In this document: positions 1-6,791 of the stretch, one piece after another | How positions within the stretch are numbered: position 1 is the stretch's first letter | Layout: each line of letters starts with the position of its first letter | NCBI GenBank assembly: GCA_937895975.1 | Contig: CALBLG010000019.1 | Location: 1-10,271 of the forward strand | DNA length: 10,271 nucleotides | Source of the DNA: an uncultured Slackia sp. | GTDB taxonomy: Bacteria > Actinomycetota > Coriobacteriia > Coriobacteriales > Eggerthellaceae | Reading direction: 5' to 3' | The notes under the pieces: model-generated | The model's input: the letters and a program-made list of their open reading frames with translations, nothing else | Told to the model about the DNA's origin: nothing | Databases searched by the model: none | Translations under genes and position numbers: made by a program

Positions 1-167
1 ACCGAGGCGATTCCGCCCACGGCAAGACACGCCAGAATAATCACGGAGCCCAGGAAACGAACCTTGCGAAACTTGCCGGTAAGCTCGCCAATTCCCAAGA
101 ACACGAACGCGCCAGATGCCACGCCGAGCAACACGCTGAAGATCAGCAAAGGCCACTGAACCGCCAT
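1..167 (-). CDS. DmsC-like membrane anchor subunit (partial, N-terminus only)
   Basis: Only the first 55 codons are in the window. They read MAVQWPLLIFSVLLGVASG and continue as a hydrophobic helix, a short basic stretch (GKFRKVRF) and a second hydrophobic segment that runs off the edge. This pattern, and its place directly after a four-cluster ferredoxin gene, matches the DmsC family: polytopic anchors that bind menaquinol and feed electrons to the ferredoxin subunit. Its ATG shares one base with the TAA stop of the ferredoxin gene (TAATG), so translation is very probably coupled. A ribosome binding site GGAGGTG lies inside the end of the upstream gene. An NrfD-type anchor is the main alternative, but the N-terminus fits DmsC better. 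The rest of the gene must be read outside the window. Confidence 0.8.
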   Translation of the reverse strand, partial: MAVQWPLLIFSVLLGVASGAFVFLGIGELTGKFRKVRFLGSVIILACLAVGGIAS

Positions 168-742
168 TACTGCTCACCTCCCTGCCACGTGAATTTATCC
201 AAGCCGTACATCGTGCCGGGATGGTTGCCCACGTCCACAAGCTGATGCATCGACTTCTTCTTGCGCAGCTTCGACACATCAGACTCGGGATCGTCCAAAT
301 CGCCGAAGATGCGCGCCTGCCCCGGGCAGTGGTACACGCACGCGGGCACTTCGCCGGCATCGACGCGGTGCGCGCACATGGTGCATTTCTCGATGACGCC
401 CTTGTCGCGCGACTCGTCATACGTGCGCACGCCGTACGGGCAGGCCATAACGCAGTACTGGCACCCGATGCACTTGCTGTGGTCAACCAGCACAATGCCG
501 TCTTCGCGCTTATAGCTCGCGCCCGTGGGGCACACGTTCACGCACTCGGGGTTGTCGCAATGCTGGCACGCCACCGGCAGGTAGTACATTTCCAGGTCGG
601 GGTAGGTTCCGGTAGGACCCACCGTCCTCACCTTGTTGTAATACGTGCCCAGGCCGACGTTGTTCTCTTGCTTGCACACAACCGCGCAAGAATGGCAGCC
701 AACGCAGCTGTCAAGGTCGACGTCGATCACATAACGCGTCAT
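167..742 (-). CDS. 4Fe-4S dicluster-type ferredoxin subunit (DmsB/NrfC/PsrB family)
   Basis: A 191-aa electron-transfer subunit, near the usual size of DmsB-type proteins. It carries 16 cysteines in four groups: Cys13/16/19/23, Cys59/62/67/71, Cys91/94/97/101 and Cys120/123/135/139. This is the set needed for four [4Fe-4S] clusters passing electrons between the quinol-oxidising anchor and the molybdenum subunit. Typical motifs are CVGCHSCAVVC near the start and CIGCQYCVMACPYGVR in the middle. There is no signal peptide, as expected for a partner carried across the membrane by the Tat signal of the catalytic subunit. The ATG follows the catalytic subunit's TAA with no spacer, and the ribosome binding site GGAGGT lies within the upstream gene, so the pair is translationally coupled. 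The electron-transfer role is secure from the family. The physiological substrate of the complex is not revealed by this subunit. Confidence 0.95.
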   Translation of the reverse strand: MTRYVIDVDLDSCVGCHSCAVVCKQENNVGLGTYYNKVRTVGPTGTYPDLEMYYLPVACQHCDNPECVNVCPTGASYKREDGIVLVDHSKCIGCQYCVMACPYGVRTYDESRDKGVIEKCTMCAHRVDAGEVPACVYHCPGQARIFGDLDDPESDVSKLRKKKSMHQLVDVGNHPGTMYGLDKFTWQGGEQ

Positions 743-3646
743 TTACTTCGCACCTCCGTTCAAGGTCGGCATAACCACGCCGTCGTTCTGGCCATCGGCG
801 GCCAGCTGTTCGGCCGAAAGCGGCAGGAAAATCTCCAAGTCTTTCTCGGTCATGCAGATGTTTTTCGGCGCGCCGTCTTCCGCCTTGTAGATCTTGCACA
901 GGCCGCCGTAGTTGTCGGTGCCAACCGCGGGATCGTATGGGCCGTTGTTCTCGAACAGCACGTTGCAGTTGCAGTCGAACGCGCCGTGCAGATCGTCGGT
1001 GGCCTCGCGCTCGGGGAACCACCAGTCGTGCTCGACGTGAATCATGTCGGGCTTGATGGCCGCCGTCAGGTTCGCGCGCTGCTTGATGCGGTCGACGTAC
1101 GTCTCGATGTAGACCCAATCGTCCTGCTGTATGCCGTGCTCGGCCGCGGTTTGCGGGTTGATATCCACCGTGGGGAACATGTGCACCTCGCGCATCCACG
1201 GGCTGTTGCGATATTCCGTGTGGAAGAACGCATGGCTGCGGCCGCCGGTGATCAGCGTATACGGGTACTCGTCGAGCAGATCGGGGCGCGAGCGCTTCGT
1301 GATGGGCGGCTCTATGTAGAGCGGCAACGGACCGTTGCCATACAGGAACAAGTCCTCGCTCCACAGCTCCATCTTGCCGTTGTCAGACTGCGGGTCGCCC
1401 GGAACCTCGGTGCCATCGGGCAGCGTGTAGCCCGGCGTGCGGTAGACCGCGCCCTGCTTGTTGCCGCGATACATCGTGGTGAAGCCGGGTTTCATGTCGC
1501 CGCTCTTGCGCATGAAGCCGGTCTCGTACTTGGGCGCGCCCTTCACTTCCGACATCAGCGGGCCGGTGAGCGAAATGCGCTCACGGAATTCCTCGAACGT
1601 GCATGACAGGTTCGCCGGCAGGGTTTTGGGACCGGTGAGCATGAAATCGAACCACTCGTACTTGTCTTTCCAGAACATGTCGACGTTCATGTATTTCGCG
1701 AACTCGAAGATGATGTCCATGTCGTCTTTGCATTCGCCGAGCGGCTTGTGGAACGGCTGGCGAATGAGCAGCGTGTTGCTGGTCGGGTAGCCGTGGCCCG
1801 AGTGCGGCCACTCGACGCGGTCGACCTCGCTGGGATGCGCCGGCGGCAGCAAGATGTCGGCCAGCTCGCCCGAGGGCGTCATGTACATGTCGACGTTCAC
1901 GAAGAAATCGAGGTTCTTCATGCCGGCGGCGATTTCCCGGCCCGCCTCGATGGACAGGATGGGCTCGGAAGTCTGTTGCCAGTAGCCATGGATTTGGAAC
2001 GGGTCGCCGTTCAGCATGGCCTTGGTAAGCGCTGCGCCGAAGCCGCCCTGCTGGCCCAAAATCACCTGGCCGCCGTTTTTCTGCTCGGTGGGAATAAGCT
2101 CGCCGGTCTTATCGTCGGCGACCAGAATGGTCTGGTGGCCGGTGTTTTGGCACACCGAGAGATTCTTGATGTTGCGCGCGGTCTGCTTGCGCAAATCGCT
2201 CATGCGACCCTGCATCTGCGGACGCACGTCGAACATGGAGTTCTCATAGCCGGTGGCGGGCTCGCGACCGATGTTCTGGCCGCCCTTGGTGTCGAAGTTG
2301 CCGGCCAAAGCCATCATGATGGTGAATGCCTGCGAGATGCCCGACGTATTGATGGAGAATTCGACCTTCTGGCCGCGGCAGAAGCACGCATGCGGGCTGG
2401 CGTCGATATACCAGCCGATGGCGGTGCGAATCTTGTCGGCATCCAGCTCGCAGAAGTCGGCCGCGCGCTCGATGGTCCACGGGGTTACGTGCTCGACCAG
2501 AATGTCCCACGACGTGCGGTATTTCTTGCCGTTGATCTCGCGCGTGCCGGAAAGCGCGGGCTTGGCGTCTTCCACGATGTTGCCGTCGGCGTCGAGCCAC
2601 TGCAACGCCTTGTCTTTGCCCAGGCCTTTAGAGTTCTGCCAGTCGCCGTTCCAATAGATCAGCTTGTCGTGGGCTTCGTCCCACACCGGGTACAGCTCGT
2701 CGGAGCCTCCCTCTTGAATCATGGATTGGCGCAGCTGATAGCCCGTGCCCTCTTCGTCGATGAAGAACGGCGCATTGGTGTAGTAGCGCGCGAAATCGGT
2801 CGCGCACTTCTCGGAATGCACGATTTCATTGATGAATGCCAACGCAAGCGCCATATCGGAACCCGGGCGAATGGGCAGCCACAAATCGGCCTTCGACGCG
2901 GTGCAGGTATAGCGTGGATCGACGCAGATGACCTTCGCGCCGCGTTCTTGCGCGCGCTTCACAACAAGCCAGTCGTAATAGCCGCGGCTGCGTTCTTGGC
3001 GACACCACTGCAGAATGCAATCGGCGTTGTTGCCGTCCCAGCCGGTGTACTGCGTTTCATCGCCGTACAAACGCTGGCTCGTAAAATACGAGCCCAGCCA
3101 GCACAGGTTGCCCACACCGAACGTCGAAGTAGAGCCCAGCTCGAGCCACATGCGGTTGATGGCCTGGAATTGATGGTTGTCGCGGCCGGTGCCGTATTGG
3201 TGGGCAATGGTGTGCCAGCCGTACTTCTCGCCGATTTCGGTATAGCGGTCGCGCGCCTCGGTGAACGCCTCTTCCCAGGTGATGCGCTTCCACTTGCCCT
3301 CGCCGCGTTCGCCTACGCGCTTCTGCGGGTAGCGGATGCGGGTGGGATTGTACAGCTCCTGCGGAATGGCGAATGCGCGCGAGCACAAGGTGCCCTCGTT
3401 GAACAGATCGGGATTGCCCTCTACCTTCAGCAGACGCCCGTCTTTCACGTAGCCGTACAGCGCGCAGCGACCATAGCATTGGCGGCATGCGCTGGGAATC
3501 TTCTTGGTGTCGCCGTCGCTCACCGACGAGCTCTCGTGAACCTCGTCGGCGGCCGCGGGCACCGCGGATGCGCCAACAAGCAGCGTCGAAACTCCCGCGA
3601 GGGCCGATGCCTTCACGAAGTTTCTGCGGCTCATTTTCAGTGCCAT
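743..3646 (-). CDS. Tat-exported molybdopterin oxidoreductase, DMSO reductase family catalytic subunit
   Basis: A 967-aa catalytic subunit. The reading frame extends 31 codons further upstream, but the start at 3646 is chosen because AGAAGGAGGAGG sits just before it and the protein then begins with a Tat signal: SRRNFVK at residues 6-12, a hydrophobic stretch, and a likely cut after AAA (31-33). Next comes a [4Fe-4S] motif, Cys54/57/61/88 (C-x2-C-x3-C-x26-C), then the long molybdopterin domain, and from about residue 794 the C-terminal dinucleotide-binding domain. GNLCWLGSY at 179-187 sits where family members carry their molybdenum ligand, so Cys182 is the candidate ligand (inference). This places it nearer the Cys-ligand polysulfide/arsenate/tetrathionate-like branch than Ser-ligand DmsA. 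Eggerthellaceae use many such enzymes for dietary or host acceptors, including catechol dehydroxylases. The substrate here is unknown. The first gene of a three-gene operon. Confidence 0.93.
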   Translation of the reverse strand: MALKMSRRNFVKASALAGVSTLLVGASAVPAAADEVHESSSVSDGDTKKIPSACRQCYGRCALYGYVKDGRLLKVEGNPDLFNEGTLCSRAFAIPQELYNPTRIRYPQKRVGERGEGKWKRITWEEAFTEARDRYTEIGEKYGWHTIAHQYGTGRDNHQFQAINRMWLELGSTSTFGVGNLCWLGSYFTSQRLYGDETQYTGWDGNNADCILQWCRQERSRGYYDWLVVKRAQERGAKVICVDPRYTCTASKADLWLPIRPGSDMALALAFINEIVHSEKCATDFARYYTNAPFFIDEEGTGYQLRQSMIQEGGSDELYPVWDEAHDKLIYWNGDWQNSKGLGKDKALQWLDADGNIVEDAKPALSGTREINGKKYRTSWDILVEHVTPWTIERAADFCELDADKIRTAIGWYIDASPHACFCRGQKVEFSINTSGISQAFTIMMALAGNFDTKGGQNIGREPATGYENSMFDVRPQMQGRMSDLRKQTARNIKNLSVCQNTGHQTILVADDKTGELIPTEQKNGGQVILGQQGGFGAALTKAMLNGDPFQIHGYWQQTSEPILSIEAGREIAAGMKNLDFFVNVDMYMTPSGELADILLPPAHPSEVDRVEWPHSGHGYPTSNTLLIRQPFHKPLGECKDDMDIIFEFAKYMNVDMFWKDKYEWFDFMLTGPKTLPANLSCTFEEFRERISLTGPLMSEVKGAPKYETGFMRKSGDMKPGFTTMYRGNKQGAVYRTPGYTLPDGTEVPGDPQSDNGKMELWSEDLFLYGNGPLPLYIEPPITKRSRPDLLDEYPYTLITGGRSHAFFHTEYRNSPWMREVHMFPTVDINPQTAAEHGIQQDDWVYIETYVDRIKQRANLTAAIKPDMIHVEHDWWFPEREATDDLHGAFDCNCNVLFENNGPYDPAVGTDNYGGLCKIYKAEDGAPKNICMTEKDLEIFLPLSAEQLAADGQNDGVVMPTLNGGAK

Positions 3647-3702
3647 GTCCTCCTCCTTCTGTCTTTCTTCGAAAGCCACCTTTGGCCAAAAGCGGCTCGC
3701 TC

Positions 3703-3742
3703 CGCATGCCGTCGCTTCAGTGGAGCTCCCCCACGGCATGCG
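3703..3742 (-). promoter_or_regulatory. Inverted repeat in the predicted 5' leader of the oxidoreductase operon
   Basis: Two perfect 10-bp arms, CGCATGCCGT (3703-3712) and ACGGCATGCG (3733-3742), are separated by 20 nt that contain a further palindrome, GGAGCTCC (3722-3729). In the transcript this would fold about 57 nt before the start codon. There is no U-tract, so it does not look like a simple terminator. Role unknown: mRNA stabilisation, translational control or a DNA binding site are all possible. Confidence 0.4.
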
Positions 3743-3771
3743 CTTGAGCTTGAAGTATGACTTCGGGACGA

Positions 3772-3837
3772 GTGGTATGTCCTACCCCTTGCAAGCATAT
3801 TTCCTTCTGCCAGATAAAATACCCCCTCAGGTGGTAT
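3772..3837 (-). promoter_or_regulatory. Candidate operator cluster and promoter for the oxidoreductase operon
   Basis: The core is a 19-bp near-palindrome, ATACCCCCTCAGGTGGTAT (3819-3837), in which eight of nine pairs match around the central base. Its half-site TACC[C/A]C recurs nearby as TACCCC (3783-3788, plus strand) and as ATACCAC on the minus strand (3778-3772), giving four half-sites in 66 bp. A weak -10-like TATGCT on the minus strand (3799-3794) would place the palindrome near -41, the usual spot for a LuxR-type activator. No good -35 is present, which suits activation. Alternatively CAGACA (3846-3841) and TATTTT (3821-3816) form a promoter with a 19-bp spacer. The repeats are seen directly. 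Regulator and promoter assignments are inference. Confidence 0.45.
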
Positions 3838-3929
3838 ATATGTCTGACCAGGTAAAACAATGGAAATTTGTGCTGTATTATTTCATTTTGAATCTATTCT
3901 GAATAAAAGATACTCCAACGAAAACGGGG

Positions 3930-5348
3930 CTATTCCTGCTTCGATTTCTCTTCGGTTTCCTCAACCAGGGATATAAGTTCCTGCTTGGAATGCACGCCCA
4001 GCTTCTGGTACAGGTTGCGCGTATGCACCTTCACCGTGCCTTCCGAAATGAAAAGCTTGGCCGCGATGGATTGGCGATCTTTGCCTTTGGCGAGCTCCAC
4101 CATGATTTCCTGCTCGCGAGGCGTCACGCGATGCGCGTGGGCAAGAACGCGGCAGCCCTGTTCGACCGTCATGCCCACATTGTCGTTCGAATCGTCGATG
4201 GCAATCATGCCCCAATGCGTTTTTGTGTTGGTGGCGTCACTCAAATACATGGCCGCCACGAATATGAAAAACAAGAGCATCACGATGAACGTGGGCGACA
4301 GAAGTTGCCCCTCGCCGAAAGTCGGCGAAAGCGTGCGGAACAGCAGCTGGCCCGCCAAGCTGCCCAAAATTGCGCCCAGCATAACGCCCAGGCTCAACAA
4401 ATAGTAATCGGATTCGTGGTAGCGAATGAGGTATACGGTAAGCGCCATGACGACCGATATGAACATCTGACGCCCCACGAGCAAAATGAAACTGCCCACG
4501 TTCAACGCCGGCGTGCCGCCCACGACCATCACGGCTATGCCCGCCGCCATAATGGGAATGCATTGTCGGAAGATGGCGCTGTTGTAGCTGCCGCGCCATT
4601 TCAGCAACGTAGCGTAAATCACCATAGGCGACACCACGAACGCGCTCGAGAACACCAGCAGCTTGCCCTGCCAATTCATGGCCATCTCGTCCAGTCCGGC
4701 CACCACGCCTTCCATCAAGCTGCCCAGCATGATGGTGAGCAACAAAATGCGCGGCAGCTTTTGCACATGCGCGCCATCGACGCGGGGCAAAGCGGGTTGG
4801 GCGGGTTCGGCCAAAATGAAGCATGCAAGCATGCAGAGCGGCACCAAGCACATGAGGGCCGCGAAGGCCGAAAACGGCAACACGTTCGACAGCGGCGCCG
4901 CAAACAGCAGCACCGCGCAGCTGGCGATGCAACTGCGCACCATGTTGGTAACGCCCAGCTCTGCCATACGTCGCACCAACTCGGGCACGAAGCATGCGCA
5001 GCCGAACGAGGAAAGCGCCACGCACGGCAGCGACGTCCAACCCTGGCTGAAGCCATGGCCGAAGAACAGCTGCGCAAGCGACGACAAAGACATGCACAGC
5101 GCAGCCGCCACAAGCCACGAACGCTTCGACACGCGCTTCCCGGCTCCCATATACGCCGCAAGCATTCCGCAGCACACCACCAGCGCGAAACTGGCCGCCA
5201 CCAAGCTGCCCAGCATGGGAATGCCATAGCGCCCCAAACCCATCTCGGGCATTCTGAAATTGCGATAGATAAAGAAGATCTCGCACGCGAGCAAGCAAAA
5301 CGCGGCGTTCGTCAGCCTATCGGCGCGACGAATTCCCCATTGCTTCAC
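3930..5348 (-). CDS. LuxR-type transcriptional regulator with a 12-helix membrane domain
   Basis: A 472-aa protein with about twelve hydrophobic segments and a C-terminal LuxR-type helix-turn-helix (residues about 406-472). The DNA-binding part shows TPREQEIM, then IAAKLFISEGTVKVHTRN and LYQKLGVHSKQEL, with the recognition helix near 435-450. Membrane LuxR regulators of this layout are widespread in Eggerthellaceae beside reductase operons, and in Eggerthella lenta members are known to control catechol dehydroxylase expression. It lies upstream of and collinear with the oxidoreductase operon, so it is probably its substrate-responsive regulator. The start is uncertain. An ATG at 5558 would read through the rpsI terminator and is rejected. 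GTG at 5348 has AAGG six bases upstream and begins just before helix 1. TTG at 5375 (481 aa) behind GGGGG is the alternative. No clear terminator follows the TAG stop. Confidence 0.88.
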   Translation of the reverse strand: MKQWGIRRADRLTNAAFCLLACEIFFIYRNFRMPEMGLGRYGIPMLGSLVAASFALVVCCGMLAAYMGAGKRVSKRSWLVAAALCMSLSSLAQLFFGHGFSQGWTSLPCVALSSFGCACFVPELVRRMAELGVTNMVRSCIASCAVLLFAAPLSNVLPFSAFAALMCLVPLCMLACFILAEPAQPALPRVDGAHVQKLPRILLLTIMLGSLMEGVVAGLDEMAMNWQGKLLVFSSAFVVSPMVIYATLLKWRGSYNSAIFRQCIPIMAAGIAVMVVGGTPALNVGSFILLVGRQMFISVVMALTVYLIRYHESDYYLLSLGVMLGAILGSLAGQLLFRTLSPTFGEGQLLSPTFIVMLLFFIFVAAMYLSDATNTKTHWGMIAIDDSNDNVGMTVEQGCRVLAHAHRVTPREQEIMVELAKGKDRQSIAAKLFISEGTVKVHTRNLYQKLGVHSKQELISLVEETEEKSKQE

Positions 5349-5436
5349 GCGCCGCCTTTGCTGCGCAGTATCCAATTGTCCCCCTATTGGTTCCCTGCCT
5401 CGATGCCCGGCCCCCTCAGCCTGACAGAGTCTATCT

Positions 5437-5480
5437 AGTATACGCCCAGATGGGACAGCTGCCCCTGAGGAAGGTGTCCC
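5437..5480 (-). promoter_or_regulatory. Candidate promoter and operator of the LuxR-type regulator gene
   Basis: A good -10 hexamer TATACT lies on the minus strand at 5442-5437, about 90 bp before the chosen start codon. The matching -35 position (5465-5460) reads GGGGCA, a poor fit. Across that position lies an inverted repeat with arms GGGACA (5452-5457) and TGTCCC (5475-5480), 29 bp overall and centred near -36. A regulator bound there could replace the missing -35 contact or block it. Sequence signs only. Confidence 0.35.
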
Positions 5481-5520
5481 ATTCGAGGCGCAATCTTCTT
5501 GATCCAACGCCCCCGAACAT

Positions 5521-5557
5521 AAAGAAAGGCCCGCCGCATAAGCGACGAGCCTTTCCA
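5521..5557 (-). terminator. Intrinsic terminator of the rplM-rpsI operon
   Basis: On the minus strand, 24 bases after the rpsI stop, the arm GAAAGGCTCGTCGC pairs with GCGGCGGGCCTTTC around the loop TTAT (stem 5524-5555, 14 pairs including two G-U). It is followed by TTTATGTT as the U-rich tail. On the plus strand the two wobble pairs become C-A mismatches, so the hairpin is best for minus-strand transcripts. It separates the ribosomal operon from the respiratory regulator downstream. Confidence 0.8.
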
Positions 5558-5581
5558 TTTCGCGTGAAGTATGCGAGCAGA

Positions 5582-5974
5582 TTAGCGCTTGCTGAACTGC
5601 GGGCGCTTGCGGGCCTTCTTCAGGCCGTACTTCTTGCGCTCGACCATACGAGGGTCACGAGTGAGGAAGCCAGCCTTCTTCAGCTCGGGACGATACTCGC
5701 CAGCCTGCAGCAGCGCGCGGCTGATGCCGTGGCGCAGAGCGCCAGCCTGGCCAGAGATGCCGCCGCCATTGCAGCGGGCGATGACGTCAAAGTGACCCTG
5801 GGTATCGGTGACCTTGAACGGCGTGGTGGCGTAGTTCACCAGGGCCTCGCGGCCGAAGTAATTCATAGCGTCACGACCATTGATGGTGACCTTGCCGGTG
5901 CCGGGAACCAAGCGGACGCGAGCAACGGCGTTCTTGCGACGGCCAGTGCCGTAATAGACAGCTTCGTTTGCCAT
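5582..5974 (-). CDS. rpsI: 30S ribosomal protein S9
   Basis: A 130-aa protein, the normal size for bacterial S9. It shows the family signature GGGISGQAGALRHGISRAL (about residues 70-88), YYGTGRRKNAVARVR near the start and the conserved basic C-terminus ending KRPQFSKR, which reaches the P-site tRNA in the small ribosomal subunit. The ATG lies two bases after the rplM stop, with ribosome binding site GGAGGA inside the end of rplM, so the two genes are co-translated. It is the last gene of its operon and is followed by a strong hairpin terminator. Nothing unusual in sequence or length. Confidence 0.98.
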   Translation of the reverse strand: MANEAVYYGTGRRKNAVARVRLVPGTGKVTINGRDAMNYFGREALVNYATTPFKVTDTQGHFDVIARCNGGGISGQAGALRHGISRALLQAGEYRPELKKAGFLTRDPRMVERKKYGLKKARKRPQFSKR

Positions 5975-5976
5975 TG

Positions 5977-6414
5977 TTAGTTCTCCTCCAGCTTGATCTC
6001 GACGGGCTTCTGAGCGGCATGCGGATGCTCGGGGCCAGCGTAGACCTTGAGCTTGGTGAGCTGCTTGCGGCCGAGAGTGTTCTTCGGCAGCATGCCCTTA
6101 ACCGCGTGCTCGATGACGCGCTCAGGATGCTTCTCGATGGCCTCGGTGAAGGTCTCGCACTTCTGTCCTCCGGGGTAGCCAGAGTGACGGTAGTACTTCT
6201 TGTCGAGAGCCTTGTTGCCCGTGACGCGCACTTTCTCGGCATTGATCACGATGACGAAGTCGCCCGTGTCAACATGCGGAGTGTACTGCGGCTTGTTCTT
6301 GCCACGGAGAATGTGGGCAGCCTTGGCGGCAACCTTGCCCAGCACCTGGTCGGCGGCGTCGATAACGACCCACTCGCGCTCAACCTCTTGAGGCTTTGCG
6401 TAATACGTCTTCAC
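5977..6414 (-). CDS. rplM: 50S ribosomal protein L13
   Basis: A 145-aa protein of standard L13 length, an early-assembling protein of the large subunit. It carries the family signature AVKGMLPKNTLGR and, further upstream, the GDFVIVINAEKV and YYRHSGYPGG segments. The start is GTG at 6414, giving MKTYYAKPQEVEREW, the typical L13 N-terminus. An in-frame TTG four codons earlier (6426) is rejected because it would lie within the ribosome binding sequence TTGGAGGAAATC that serves the GTG. It is first in the rplM-rpsI operon, with its own promoter about 160 bp upstream and a long leader. In many bacteria this operon is autoregulated by L13 binding its own leader. Whether that holds here is not shown. 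Confidence 0.97.
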   Translation of the reverse strand: MKTYYAKPQEVEREWVVIDAADQVLGKVAAKAAHILRGKNKPQYTPHVDTGDFVIVINAEKVRVTGNKALDKKYYRHSGYPGGQKCETFTEAIEKHPERVIEHAVKGMLPKNTLGRKQLTKLKVYAGPEHPHAAQKPVEIKLEEN

Positions 6415-6565
6415 GATTTCCTCCAAATACGTTTGTTCTGGTTCAAAAGTGCTGCTCTACGAAACTGTTCGGTTTCCTACGCCAAACCAACGGTCCAGAA
6501 TCTGGACATTCTTTCGCGTTGTGTCCCGTTTTAAGCAGCGTTTAGCGGGGCTTTTGAAAGCGAAC
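6415..6565 (-). promoter_or_regulatory. Long 5' leader of rplM-rpsI mRNA
   Basis: If transcription starts about 7 nt after the -10 at 6572, the transcript has roughly 150 untranslated bases before the rplM GTG, long for a simple leader. It contains the dyad GTCCAGA-A-TCTGGAC (6493-6507) and several weaker complementary stretches, such as GCTT-TCAA-AAGC near the 5' end. Ribosomal protein operons often use such leaders for autogenous control. I did not match this one to a named leader family. Confidence 0.4.
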
Positions 6566-6571
6566 TTTTGC

Positions 6572-6600
6572 AGTATACGAACCACAGCGGCGCGCGTCAA
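6572..6600 (-). promoter_or_regulatory. rplM: Sigma70-type promoter of rplM-rpsI
   Basis: On the minus strand, -35 TTGACG (6600-6595) and -10 TATACT (6577-6572) are separated by exactly 17 bp. Both hexamers match the vegetative consensus in five of six positions, the best promoter in the window and fitting for a highly expressed ribosomal operon. Confidence 0.8.
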
Positions 6601-6790
6601 CGGAAGATTCGACGTTTTCCCAGGCAAGACCCTATGTCTTCACGAAATCGCGACAAATTGCGTCGAAGGCACTGCTACCCTTCTCGAGAAGACGAACATG
6701 GCCTTTCCCCAGAGCCAACCGCGTTTCGCGCTTGCAAGACAACCAGCAGGGCATACATATATGTACGTTCCAGGAAATTTAATAGATATA
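6601..6790. other. Non-coding stretch between the divergent rplM and argC promoters
   Basis: The gene-free interval between rplM and argC is 448 bp (6415-6862). Its outer parts hold the two promoters, the rplM leader and the argC operator. This central part holds no convincing gene: the open frames here lack ribosome binding sites and family resemblance. The only clear structure is a 12-bp perfect palindrome TACATATATGTA (6754-6765) just upstream of the argC promoter, possibly another regulator site. Base composition turns markedly AT-rich from about 6750. Confidence 0.5.
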
Positions 6791-6791
6791 C

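Noticed and set aside
3647..3739. Upstream ATG at 3739 for the oxidoreductase
   Set aside because: It would bury the Tat motif 36 residues inside the protein, and the strong ribosome binding site serves the ATG at 3646.
221..3760. Long plus-strand open frames (461 and 670 codons) opposite the oxidoreductase genes
   Set aside because: They are antisense shadows of high-GC coding sequence: low-complexity Ala/Arg/Val/His-rich translations, no ribosome binding site, no family motifs, and the minus-strand proteins are clearly real.
3990..5438. 482-codon plus-strand open frame opposite the LuxR-type gene
   Set aside because: His/Arg/Gln-rich antisense translation without domains. The minus strand encodes a coherent 12-helix plus HTH protein.
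5349..5558. Extended LuxR start at ATG 5558
   Set aside because: It would begin at the outer edge of the rpsI terminator hairpin, upstream of the likely promoter, and adds about 70 residues unlike any part of the family.
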